From Clostridiales bacterium (GTDB taxonomy: Bacteria; Bacillota; Clostridia; Peptostreptococcales; Anaerovoracaceae), in NCBI GenBank assembly GCA_015058155.1, contig SVCW01000015.1:1-33523 (forward strand): DNA of 33,523 bases, given 5' to 3'. Under the pieces are notes generated by a model, which was given only the letters and a program-made list of their open reading frames with translations, did no database searches and was not told where the DNA came from. Positions 23,990 through 31,214 of the stretch are shown one piece after another (within the stretch, counting starts at the first letter, position 1; every line of letters starts with the position of its first letter). A program made the translations under genes and the position numbers.

Positions 23990-24034
23990 ATATAGTTTCT
24001 CCTTTGGCTTTAGGTTTCTGCATACTTACAGAGT

Positions 24035-24062
24035 AGTATACCACAAAACAGTTTCCTGTTCA
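24035..24062 (-). promoter_or_regulatory. Candidate promoter of the pyrH-polC operon
   Basis: On the minus strand TGGTATACT gives an extended -10 (TATACT at 24035-24040). A small hairpin AACAG-GAAA-CTGTT (24047-24060) sits directly upstream where the spacer and -35 would be; no good -35 is visible. Confidence 0.5.
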
Positions 24063-24080
24063 TCTCATTTTTTTAAAAAA

Positions 24081-25487
24081 CTATACAATTTCCGATAATA
24101 TATCGACAACAGTTTTCATCTCTCCTATGTCGGCAACAGAGTAATTTATCATGAGAAGTGAGTTGACCTCTTCATTTACTTCAGATGCAAATTCCGAGAT
24201 AAACGATATTCCAAGTCCCCTCTTCCTTGCCTCCTCCTTAAGCTGTGCATCAGACTTGTCAGTTTTAAGCTTCAGAGTAAAATGAAGTCCTGCAAGTTCC
24301 TCGCGTATCTCTGACTTTTTGCCGAGCGGGGAGTTTCTTATAAGGCTGTAGATTTCATCCTTATTCTGCTTATAGTAACGTCTCATTCTGTTGATATGAC
24401 GTTCAAAATGGCCGTCCTTTATGAATTCCGCAAGCACATACTGCTCAAACGAACATACAGGACAAGGGAAATATCCGAGCATCTTATCATATTCTTTTGC
24501 CAGTTTTTCAGGAAGTATGAGGTAGCAGATACGAAGTGACGGAGCGATTGTTTTTGAAAAAGAATTCATATAAATTACTTTTCCGCCCGGATCGATACTC
24601 TGCATTGTCGGGAGCGGTCTTCCTTCAAAACGATATTCACTATCGTAATCATCTTCTATGATATATCGGCCTTCCTTTTCATATGCCCATTCGAGAAGCT
24701 CCTTTCTTCTCTTAACCGGCATTGAAATCCCTGTAGGATACTGGTGCGTCGGTGAAATGTGGACTATGTCAGCATCTGAATCCTTTAATTTATCGACTCT
24801 TATTCCATGTTCATCAAGAGCAATGAATCTTGTGTTTACTCCCTCAATCTTATATGTAAGCCTGATATTATCATATCCCGGGTCTTCCACTGCGTAGACT
24901 TTGTCACGACCTAGAAGTTTCACAATCATTCCGTAGTTATAGTCAGCACCCGACCCGATATATATAAGGTTCGGATCCACCTCGATTCCGCGGAACTTAT
25001 AGAGGTGGTTGCTTATTGCAACTCGAAGTTCCCAGAGTCCTTTGTTTGGCACCATGTTGAGAATTTTATCGTAATTCTCGCTTATTACATAGCGCATCTT
25101 ATTTGTCCATACTGAAAACGGGAACTGTCTGATATCTCCGTAAACTGAAGAAACATCTATAAGAAGCTCTTCTTCTTTAACCTCTTCAGATTCGGAAAGT
25201 CTCGGTTCACTATGCTGTTTTCCTGCTTTTTCCCTTATGAACTGTGAAAGGTCAGCCGCAAAAAAACCGCGTCTTTCTTCAGCTCTTATATATCCTTCCG
25301 CGATAAGCTGCGCATACGCATTCTGGATTGTAATTACACTCACTCCAAGATGCTCGGCAAGCGCACGTTTTGACGGGAGCTTTTCAAGTGGTGCAATTCT
25401 TCCACTTTCGATATCACTTTTTATACTTTCATAAACCTTTACATAAAGAGGTTTGTTATCATTTTTATTAAGGTCGACTGTAATCAT
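24081..25487 (-). CDS. MocR/PdxR-type GntR regulator with aminotransferase-like domain
   Basis: This 468-residue fusion has an N-terminal GntR winged helix (about 10-80, KLPSKRALAEHLGVSVITIQ, NAYAQLIAEGYIRAEERRGF) and a fold-type I PLP aminotransferase domain (about 120-468). The PLP region is visible: HISPTHQYPTGISMPVKRR, RYIIEDDYDSEYRF and NSFSKTIAPSLRICYL, with the Schiff-base lysine in SFSKT. The family includes PdxR, controlling vitamin B6 synthesis, and GabR; no pdx or gab genes are present here, so the target is open. It follows the LUD genes after a terminator and a promoter of its own. Confidence 0.92.
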   Translation of the reverse strand: MITVDLNKNDNKPLYVKVYESIKSDIESGRIAPLEKLPSKRALAEHLGVSVITIQNAYAQLIAEGYIRAEERRGFFAADLSQFIREKAGKQHSEPRLSESEEVKEEELLIDVSSVYGDIRQFPFSVWTNKMRYVISENYDKILNMVPNKGLWELRVAISNHLYKFRGIEVDPNLIYIGSGADYNYGMIVKLLGRDKVYAVEDPGYDNIRLTYKIEGVNTRFIALDEHGIRVDKLKDSDADIVHISPTHQYPTGISMPVKRRKELLEWAYEKEGRYIIEDDYDSEYRFEGRPLPTMQSIDPGGKVIYMNSFSKTIAPSLRICYLILPEKLAKEYDKMLGYFPCPVCSFEQYVLAEFIKDGHFERHINRMRRYYKQNKDEIYSLIRNSPLGKKSEIREELAGLHFTLKLKTDKSDAQLKEEARKRGLGISFISEFASEVNEEVNSLLMINYSVADIGEMKTVVDILSEIV

Positions 25488-25516
25488 ACGCTCGTCCTTT
25501 CTGGTATTATCGCAAT

Positions 25517-25545
25517 TTATTAAAATACAAATAAACTAATATCAA
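25517..25545 (-). promoter_or_regulatory. Candidate promoter of the MocR-type gene
   Basis: On the minus strand TTGATA (25540-25545) and TAATAA (25517-25522) are spaced by 17 bp, in an AT-rich region 30 bp before the start codon. Confidence 0.5.
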
Positions 25546-25579
25546 ATTTATTATACAATCCTCTTCTTTTCTTGTAAAC

Positions 25580-25607
25580 AAAAAGACTGCATATAAAATG
25601 CAGCCTT
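25580..25607 (-). terminator. Terminator of the LUD-gene pair
   Basis: On the minus strand GGCTGCAT and ATGCAGTC pair with one wobble around a 5-base loop, followed by T5. Confidence 0.8.
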
Positions 25608-25620
25608 TAAAAATTATAAT

Positions 25621-26271
25621 TTAGAATCCGAGTTTTTCTCCGCATACAATAACTTTGATTCTGCCCTTCGGATTACTCATACGAGTAACGAGCCACTGGC
25701 AGCACATGCAGTCAGGTGCAGTACATTCTGCGCATCTTCCTGTGTGCTTGCAAGGTGTGTTGAGATCTGGGAATCTTCTGCCGTTAATAGGAGCAGCAAC
25801 AGTCTGAATTCTGAAAACAGCATCCTTTACATCTCTTACAATCTTGTTCATTCCAACGATTACAACTACACTTTCAGGACCATAGCAGTAAGCAGCAAGT
25901 CTGTTACCGTTTCCATCCACGTTGAGAAGTTCACCTGCTTCTGTAACGGCATTTGCACTTGTGATGAATGTATTGGCATCAACGAGAATTCTCTTCATAG
26001 TTTCTGCCCATGCATCAAAGTTGTCTCCTGCCTTTTCACGGTCCATTACTTTATAACCATCAGCGTAGAGTCTGTCTACAAGACCGATTTCCTTGATTGT
26101 GTATGAACCACCCCAGCCTACAACGTGATCTTTCGGAATAAGTTCAATTGCCTTTTCGAGTGCCTCTTCCTTAGTTTCAACGTAATATGCATCGAACTGT
26201 CTCTTCTGCAGATTCTTTACGACATATGGTCCGTAAAGCTCGTTTCTGTCTTTAATTAAGCCTTCCTTCAT
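25621..26271 (-). CDS. LUD-domain (LutC/YkgG, DUF162) protein, copy 1
   Basis: This 216-residue protein has the LUD domain found in LutB/LutC lactate-utilization proteins. The core is HVVGWGGSYTIKEIGLVDRL, FITSANAVTEAGELLNVDGN, GNRLAAYCYGPESVVVIVG. The C-terminus has a cysteine cluster CKHTGRCAECTAPDCMC (C-x5-C-x2-C-x4-C-x-C), likely an Fe-S site as in many clostridial stand-alone LUD proteins. I choose the ATG at 26271, with GGAGG eight bases upstream, over an in-frame TTG at 26277. It is a tandem paralogue of the next gene and shares its operon. No LutA or other LutB-like gene is near, so lactate use is not established; the role is likely redox-related. Confidence 0.87.
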   Translation of the reverse strand: MKEGLIKDRNELYGPYVVKNLQKRQFDAYYVETKEEALEKAIELIPKDHVVGWGGSYTIKEIGLVDRLYADGYKVMDREKAGDNFDAWAETMKRILVDANTFITSANAVTEAGELLNVDGNGNRLAAYCYGPESVVVIVGMNKIVRDVKDAVFRIQTVAAPINGRRFPDLNTPCKHTGRCAECTAPDCMCCQWLVTRMSNPKGRIKVIVCGEKLGF

Positions 26272-26307
26272 TTTCAAATCCTCCTTTTCTAACTTCTTCT
26301 TTGCAAA

Positions 26308-26952
26308 TTAGAATCCGAGTTCTTCACCAACGAGGACGATCTTGATTCTCTTCTTAGGGTTGCAGTGATTTACTACATACCAAGTGTTGCAGATGCAGTC
26401 ATATCTGAAACATTCTCCGCACTTACCAGTGTGCTTGCAGTGTGTATTCATTTCAGGGAAACGTCTTGCATTGAGAGGACCTGCAACTGTTCTGATTCTG
26501 TAGATTGCATCGTCCATGTTTCTTACAACCTTGTTGAGACCTGCGATAACAACGATATTATCAGCACCGTATGCGATTGACGCGATTCTGTTACCGTTTC
26601 CATCTACATAAAGAAGCTGTCCGTCTTCAGTAATTGCGTTGGCACTTGTGATGAAAGTATCTGCTTCAGCAACGATTCTCTTCATGAACTTACGCTTTTC
26701 TTCAGCAGGAACCTTGTCTCTGTCCATTACTGTGTAGCCTTCTTCATAGAGCTTGTCGATAAGGCCGATTTCCTGGATTGTGAGTGATCCACCCCAGCCT
26801 ACAACATCACCCTTCGGGATGAGTTCCATAGCCTGTTCGAGTGCCTCTTCCTTAGTATGTGTATAATAAACTTCAAAATCTCTTCTCTGGAGTGCACGCA
26901 TTACAACGTTTCCATAAAGTGCATTTCTTTCTCTGATTAACTGGTCCTTCAT
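26308..26952 (-). CDS. LUD-domain (LutC/YkgG, DUF162) protein, copy 2
   Basis: This 214-residue tandem paralogue of the gene at 25621-26271 matches it over the whole length: MKDQLIRERNALYGN, VVGWGGSLTIQEIGLID, FITSANAITEDGQLLYVDGN, GNRIASIAYGADNIVVIAG. Its cysteine cluster CKHTGKCGECFRYDCIC has the same spacing as copy 1. AAGGAGG precedes the ATG. It is the first gene of the pair, 36 bp before copy 1. The promoter carries a 32-bp palindrome, so the pair is probably repressed by an unlinked or neighbouring factor. Retention of both copies with the same cysteines suggests they act together, perhaps as a heteromer (inference). Confidence 0.87.
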   Translation of the reverse strand: MKDQLIRERNALYGNVVMRALQRRDFEVYYTHTKEEALEQAMELIPKGDVVGWGGSLTIQEIGLIDKLYEEGYTVMDRDKVPAEEKRKFMKRIVAEADTFITSANAITEDGQLLYVDGNGNRIASIAYGADNIVVIAGLNKVVRNMDDAIYRIRTVAGPLNARRFPEMNTHCKHTGKCGECFRYDCICNTWYVVNHCNPKKRIKIVLVGEELGF

Positions 26953-26978
26953 TTTCTTCCTCCTTAGTACAATAACAA

Positions 26979-27020
26979 GTATAGGAACATAATATCGTTA
27001 TATTCTATACTGCCATTATA
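26979..27020 (-). promoter_or_regulatory. Promoter and operator palindrome of the LUD operon
   Basis: On the minus strand TGATATAAT (TATAAT at 27015-27020) is an extended -10. Just downstream, over the expected start site, GTATAG (26979-26984) and CTATAC (27005-27010) bound an imperfect 32-bp palindrome with an ATAATAT core. Confidence 0.6.
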
Positions 27021-27071
27021 TCAGCCATTTTCAGCAATTAAAAGTACAATCACTCATGTAATATCAAAAAC

Positions 27072-27115
27072 AAAAAAACTGGTTATATCAAAGAAACCGG
27101 CTAAGCAGCCAGTTT
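27072..27115 (-). terminator. Terminator of the MATE gene
   Basis: On the minus strand AAACTGG (27109-27115 region) pairs with CCAGTTT (27076-27082) and runs into T7. A competing inner hairpin, AAACTGGC/GCCGGTTT, overlaps the stop codon. Confidence 0.7.
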
Positions 27116-28420
27116 CTTTGTCTTTTTTATCATTATTACTACATATATGAGTACGATTACATCTGCAATCGGTACTGCAAGCCAGATTGATGATGGTCCG
27201 AAAATCACAGGAAGCACGAGTGCGAGTATTCCTGATAGTACAAGTCCTCTTGAAACCGATACTATGAATGAAATACCATCCTTCATGATTGACTGGAAAT
27301 AGTATGTCGCAAAGATGTTAACATTCATGATTATATATGATGAGCAGTAAGTTCTTAAGATTGCTGGTGCAATTTCAAGTACTTCTTCAGTCGGCGTCAT
27401 GAAAAGTCTCACGAGAAGATTCGGCTCGAAGAAGATAAACGCATAGAAAATTGCTCCGATTACAATCGTTGAGCTGATTGCGTACTTCATAGTAGGTCCG
27501 ATTCTCTCCCACTTTCCGGCACCGTAGTTTAATGAAATTATAGGCTGGGCAGCCTGTCCCACAGCGTAAGCACAGCAAAGCGCAAATGAATTAATACTTG
27601 ATACTACTCCAAGCACTGCAAATGCTGCAGTTCCAAGAAGAAGCGATACTCTAATATTGAATATTGTTGTAAGGATCGCTGATGCAAGATCGAGGAAACA
27701 AGGTGCGAAACCTGTCTTAACAACATCTGCAATTTTCTTAAACGGCTCCGTAACCTTAACAAGTCTATATGTATTCTTCTTTTTGAAGAAGTGCGTCATC
27801 ATTATTGTAAATGTAATGATTCCACCTCCGAATGTTGCAAATCCGGCACCTCTTGCTCCCATATCAAGTCCGAATACGAAGTAAAAATCACCGAAAATAT
27901 TAAATGCTCCGCCTGTAACAACAGCAGCCGTTGTAAGAAGCGGATCGCCGTCATTTCTTAAAAATGCCGCAAGCATTTCATTTACCATAAAGATGAAAAA
28001 TGCATACTTCATAGGCTTGAAATATTCAACTGCGCAGTAAAGCACATCAGGATCCTCAGCCCCGAGAAGAATGAGTATTTCTTCTGTAAAAAAGCCGAAA
28101 GCACCTGTAAACACAACAGCTATAAATGCTGCAATTCCGATAGCAGTTGTAAAGTACTGATTAGCTTTATTCTTATCGCCGTGTCCCATCCATGTACTGA
28201 AATGAATCGATCCCCCGATACCTGTAAGGAGTCCGAGCGAACAGTATGTACACCATATTACAATCGCAACCGAAAGCGATGCACTACCCGCAGGCCCGTG
28301 ATATCTACCTACACACATCGAGTCTACAATACCGTAAACACTTACTGTAAAAGTGCTGCCAAAAGCCGCAGCAAGATACTTGAAAAAAATCTTCTTAATG
28401 TCTCCGTTTAATAAGTCCAT
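27101..28420 (-). CDS. MATE-family multidrug/solute efflux transporter
   Basis: This 439-residue integral membrane protein has about twelve hydrophobic segments in two MatE halves. The first begins FFKYLAAAFGSTFTVSVYGIVDSMCVGRYHG, abbreviated here as GIVDSMCVGRYHGPAGSAS; the second half includes LGVVSSINSFALCCAYAVGQ and AAQPIISLNYGAGKW, the typical Q-P-x-x-S/N-Y-G-A-G motif. The start is the ATG at 28420, with GAGG five bases upstream; the open frame begins earlier but overlaps marR. The gap to marR is 34 bp. A MarR-MATE operon implies induction of efflux by a ligand of the regulator. Substrates are unknown. Confidence 0.9.
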   Translation of the reverse strand: MDLLNGDIKKIFFKYLAAAFGSTFTVSVYGIVDSMCVGRYHGPAGSASLSVAIVIWCTYCSLGLLTGIGGSIHFSTWMGHGDKNKANQYFTTAIGIAAFIAVVFTGAFGFFTEEILILLGAEDPDVLYCAVEYFKPMKYAFFIFMVNEMLAAFLRNDGDPLLTTAAVVTGGAFNIFGDFYFVFGLDMGARGAGFATFGGGIITFTIMMTHFFKKKNTYRLVKVTEPFKKIADVVKTGFAPCFLDLASAILTTIFNIRVSLLLGTAAFAVLGVVSSINSFALCCAYAVGQAAQPIISLNYGAGKWERIGPTMKYAISSTIVIGAIFYAFIFFEPNLLVRLFMTPTEEVLEIAPAILRTYCSSYIIMNVNIFATYYFQSIMKDGISFIVSVSRGLVLSGILALVLPVIFGPSSIWLAVPIADVIVLIYVVIMIKKTKKLAA

Positions 28421-28454
28421 AAATACCTCATCTAGTGAAAAATCTAGTATAACA

Positions 28455-28910
28455 TTAATCGTCAAGCCCAAGCTTAGATATAGTTAAGTTGAGTGTTTCA
28501 GCATAAATTTTATTCAGACGAAGGTACTCCCGAGTTTCTTCATTTCCCATCATCTCAAAAGCTGCCAGTTCTGCAATCATAAGTGGCTTGATGAATTTCT
28601 CAACCATTTCTATACCTTTTTCAGTGAGAGTGATATATTTTGTTTTCTTGTTTTCCTCTGTGCTTGAAAGTGTTACAACTCCTTCTTTTTCAAGACTTTT
28701 GAGCGCAGAGTTAATTGTCTGTTTGCTGATTGACCACCACTCGCAAAGGTCTTTCTGTGTTCTGACACTTCCTGCTTCAGCAAGCGCATAAAGAATCCAG
28801 AAATCAGACTCTGAAAGTCCGCACATCTTTGCATAATTAGTGTATAATTCGTCTACATCTTTATATGTTTTGTTATATTCAAGTAGCTGCTCATAATATA
28901 TATCTCTCAT
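28455..28910 (-). CDS. MarR-family transcriptional regulator
   Basis: This 151-residue protein has a MarR winged helix: SDFWILYALAEAGSVRTQKD, LCEWWSISKQTINSALKSLE, KEGVVTLSSTEENKKTKYIT (wing), then a C-terminal dimerization helix. It is first in an operon with the MATE gene. Two copies of GTCCGATTTCGGA(C/T) lie in and after its promoter, so it very probably represses itself and the transporter. GGAGG precedes the ATG at 28910. Confidence 0.92.
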   Translation of the reverse strand: MRDIYYEQLLEYNKTYKDVDELYTNYAKMCGLSESDFWILYALAEAGSVRTQKDLCEWWSISKQTINSALKSLEKEGVVTLSSTEENKKTKYITLTEKGIEMVEKFIKPLMIAELAAFEMMGNEETREYLRLNKIYAETLNLTISKLGLDD

Positions 28911-28936
28911 GGGCTATCCTCCAAAATAACAATTTA

Positions 28937-28992
28937 GTCCGATTTCGGATAATTACATAGCCTAGTATAGTCCGATTTCGGACAAATGTCAA
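28937..28992 (-). promoter_or_regulatory. MarR-MATE promoter with two palindromic operators
   Basis: On the minus strand TTGACA (28987-28992) and TATACT (28964-28969) are spaced by 17 bp. The perfect palindrome GTCCGATTTCGGAC (28970-28983) fills the spacer. A second copy, GTCCGATTTCGGAT (28937-28950), lies 33 bp away, downstream of the expected start. Confidence 0.88.
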
Positions 28993-29039
28993 TAATATTT
29001 TTTATTATAAGCTATATTTCTTAAAATGAATTTTCTTCC

Positions 29040-29069
29040 TTGACAAAATAGTAACAATCTTGTTAGAAT
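29040..29069 (+). promoter_or_regulatory. Promoter of the small alarmone synthetase gene
   Basis: TTGACA (29040-29045) and TAGAAT (29064-29069) are spaced by 18 bp. The leader then has CGGGC-TTTT-GCCCG (29078-29091), a 5-bp GC hairpin followed by a short T-run. Confidence 0.75.
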
Positions 29070-29165
29070 AGGAATTGCGGGCTTTTGCCCGGAAGATTTT
29101 GACTTATTAAGAATGACCCGATGTAAATAAATATTCACAGTTGATTTACAAGGAGTATTTTAGAA

Positions 29166-29858
29166 ATGGCCAAGATGAAGTTATCCCTTCAGGATAAAAT
29201 CGAACGTAAGAATCTCTTCTCACTCATGAGCAGCAGTTCTTTCGATCTCATTCAGGAAAACACAAGAGAATTCATGCACCTTATGACTTACTACCGTTGT
29301 GCAATGATGGAAGTTGAAACAAAACTCAACGTTCTCAACGAAGAATTCTCACTCATACACGATAGAAATCCAATCAACAGTATCAAGAGCAGACTCAAGG
29401 ATATTCCGAGCATCATGGAAAAGCTCGAGAGAAGAGGTCTCCCTCATACAATGGATGCTATAGAAAACGATCTTTACGATATCGCAGGTATCAGAGTAGT
29501 TTGTAACTTTATTGAAGACGTATACTCAATGGCAGACACGCTTTTAAAGCAGGATGATATTGAACTCTTCCAGATTAAGGACTACATAGAACAGCCAAAG
29601 GAAAACGGATACAGAAGCCTTCACCTTATCATTTCTGTTCCAATCTTCCTCGAAAACGAAAAGAAGTACGTAAAGGTTGAAATCCAGCTCAGAACTATCG
29701 CTATGGACTGCTGGGCAACACTCGATCATCAGCTCAGATACAAGAAGGATTATATCTTCACAGAAGAAATGTCAAACGAACTTCTTGAATGTGCAAAGCT
29801 CAGTGCAGAGCTTGACGCAAAAATGGATGCTCTCAGAAACACTGTTGAGAATCAGTAG
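29166..29858 (+). CDS. Small alarmone synthetase (RelQ/YjbM-like GTP pyrophosphokinase)
   Basis: This 230-residue single-domain (p)ppGpp synthetase transfers pyrophosphate from ATP to GDP/GTP. Only the RelA/SpoT synthetase domain is present: IENDLYDIAGIRVVCNFIED, QPKENGYRSLHLIISVP, KVEIQLRTIAMDCWATLDHQ, LRYKKDY. The EXQ-type motif (VEIQLRT) and G-loop-like NGYRS are intact. There is no hydrolase (HD), TGS or ACT domain, so it is a monofunctional SAS; length and the C-terminal helix suit the RelQ/YjbM branch better than RelP. AAGGAG precedes the ATG. Monocistronic, with its own promoter, leader hairpin and terminator. Confidence 0.9.
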   Translation: MAKMKLSLQDKIERKNLFSLMSSSSFDLIQENTREFMHLMTYYRCAMMEVETKLNVLNEEFSLIHDRNPINSIKSRLKDIPSIMEKLERRGLPHTMDAIENDLYDIAGIRVVCNFIEDVYSMADTLLKQDDIELFQIKDYIEQPKENGYRSLHLIISVPIFLENEKKYVKVEIQLRTIAMDCWATLDHQLRYKKDYIFTEEMSNELLECAKLSAELDAKMDALRNTVENQ

Positions 29859-29886
29859 TTTAAATTTTACCTGATAAAACAAAAGT

Positions 29887-29919
29887 GCCAGACAACTTTA
29901 TGGTTGTCTGGCTTTTTTT
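29887..29919. terminator. Terminator between the alarmone synthetase and aldo/keto reductase genes
   Basis: GCCAGACAAC (29887-29896) and GTTGTCTGGC (29903-29912) form a perfect 10-bp stem with T7 on the plus strand. The minus side has a shorter T-run, so it may also serve the converging gene. Confidence 0.92.
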
Positions 29920-29934
29920 GTGCTTAGTTATATT

Positions 29935-31056
29935 TTAACCTTCAAAATGCTTTGCTACATCCTTTAAGAAATCTCTTATATGGAGATGCTGAGGACACAT
30001 GTCTTCACACTGTCCGCATTCGATACATTCTGAAGCCTTACCGAAGTTTACAGTAAGATTTGCATAGTAGCCTGACTGAGCAGTCCAAGGCTTATCTTCT
30101 CTTTCCTGCATATCTGCGTTATAAAGTGAGAAGTACTGAGGGATTGCAATATTCATAGGGCAGTTCACAACGCAGTATGCACATCCTGTACATGGAATCG
30201 CAATTGTGCTGTTGATGATTTCTGCAGCCTTGTGCATCATTTCGATTTCAGCATCAGTGAGAGGCTTGAAATCCTTCATGAATTCAGTGTTCTGGTCAAG
30301 CTGTTCGAATGTGCTCATTCCGCTTAAAACCATCTTTACGTTATCAAGAGTCGCTACAAATCTGATTGCCCATTCAGCCGGTGAAACTGAAGAATCCGCT
30401 GCCTTGAACATTTCTGCAACTTCTTCAGGAACATCGATCAAAGTACCGCCCTTGATTGGTTCCATAACGAGAACAGGCTTGTTGTGCTTTACGCATACTT
30501 CGTAGCACTTTCTTGACTGTACACCGATGCTGTTCCAGTCAAGGTAGTTAATCTGGAGCTGAACTATTTCAATTTCAGGATACTTTGTAAGAATTTCATC
30601 AAGAAGTTCAGGACCATCATGATATGAAAAACCTGCAACCTTGATAAGACCTTCTGCCTTCTTTTCCTGAATCCATTCAAAACAGTTCCACTTTTCAAAA
30701 TTTGGTAAAGATTTTGTGTTTACATCGTGGAGAAGATAATAGTCAAAGTATCCTGCTCCAGTCTTTTCAAGCTGTGCATTGAAAATCTTGTCACGATCTT
30801 CAAATGACTTGATCTTATATCCAGGTAATTTTGTTGTTAAAGTATATGTATCTCTTGCGTGTCTTGATGTAAGTGCTTCTTTTGTAGCTTCCTCACTCTT
30901 TCCTCCGCAGTACATCCAGGCAGTATCAAAATATGTAAATCCCTTTTCAATAAAAGTATCCACCATCTTTTTCATCTGCTCGATATCGATTTTTCCTGGG
31001 TCATTCGGGTCGAGTGACGGAAGTCTCATAAGGCCAAATCCGAGTTTCTTTGCCAT
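29935..31056 (-). CDS. Aldo/keto reductase with C-terminal 4Fe-4S domain
   Basis: This 373-residue oxidoreductase has an AKR (beta/alpha)8 domain (about 1-280) with GFTYFDTAWMYCGG (catalytic Asp/Tyr), TLTTKLP (Lys) and YFDYYLLHDVN (His), and the NAD(P) region VMEPIKGGTLIDVPEEVAEM. Two ferredoxin-like clusters follow: CTGCAYCVVNCPMNI and CIECGQCEDMCPQHLHI, eight cysteines in all. The Fe-S-tailed AKR type is common in anaerobes; the substrate is unknown. A candidate promoter and the palindrome GGTAGATTCTACC (31136-31148) lie upstream. AAAGGAG precedes the ATG. Confidence 0.93.
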   Translation of the reverse strand: MAKKLGFGLMRLPSLDPNDPGKIDIEQMKKMVDTFIEKGFTYFDTAWMYCGGKSEEATKEALTSRHARDTYTLTTKLPGYKIKSFEDRDKIFNAQLEKTGAGYFDYYLLHDVNTKSLPNFEKWNCFEWIQEKKAEGLIKVAGFSYHDGPELLDEILTKYPEIEIVQLQINYLDWNSIGVQSRKCYEVCVKHNKPVLVMEPIKGGTLIDVPEEVAEMFKAADSSVSPAEWAIRFVATLDNVKMVLSGMSTFEQLDQNTEFMKDFKPLTDAEIEMMHKAAEIINSTIAIPCTGCAYCVVNCPMNIAIPQYFSLYNADMQEREDKPWTAQSGYYANLTVNFGKASECIECGQCEDMCPQHLHIRDFLKDVAKHFEG

Positions 31057-31086
31057 ATATATTCTCCTTTCAAAACTATATAAGAC

Positions 31087-31115
31087 ATATAATCAGTCTA
31101 CGGAAAACACCGCAA
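31087..31115 (-). promoter_or_regulatory. Candidate promoter of the aldo/keto reductase gene
   Basis: On the minus strand TTGCGG (31110-31115) and TTATAT (31087-31092) are spaced by 17 bp. The perfect palindrome GGTAGATTCTACC sits 20 bp upstream of the -35. Confidence 0.5.
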
Positions 31116-31148
31116 CCGAAAGCATTGTTATATTAGGTAGATTCTACC

Positions 31149-31184
31149 ATAAAAAACGAAGAATGCCAATTGGCATTCTTCGTT
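31149..31184 (-). terminator. Terminator of the GH13 alpha-glucosidase gene
   Basis: A perfect 30-bp palindrome at 31155-31184 (arms AACGAAGAATGCCAA / TTGGCATTCTTCGTT) is followed by T6 on the minus strand. Confidence 0.92.
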
Positions 31185-31214
31185 ACAGATACAAATATAT
31201 AAAACTGTATTTGC

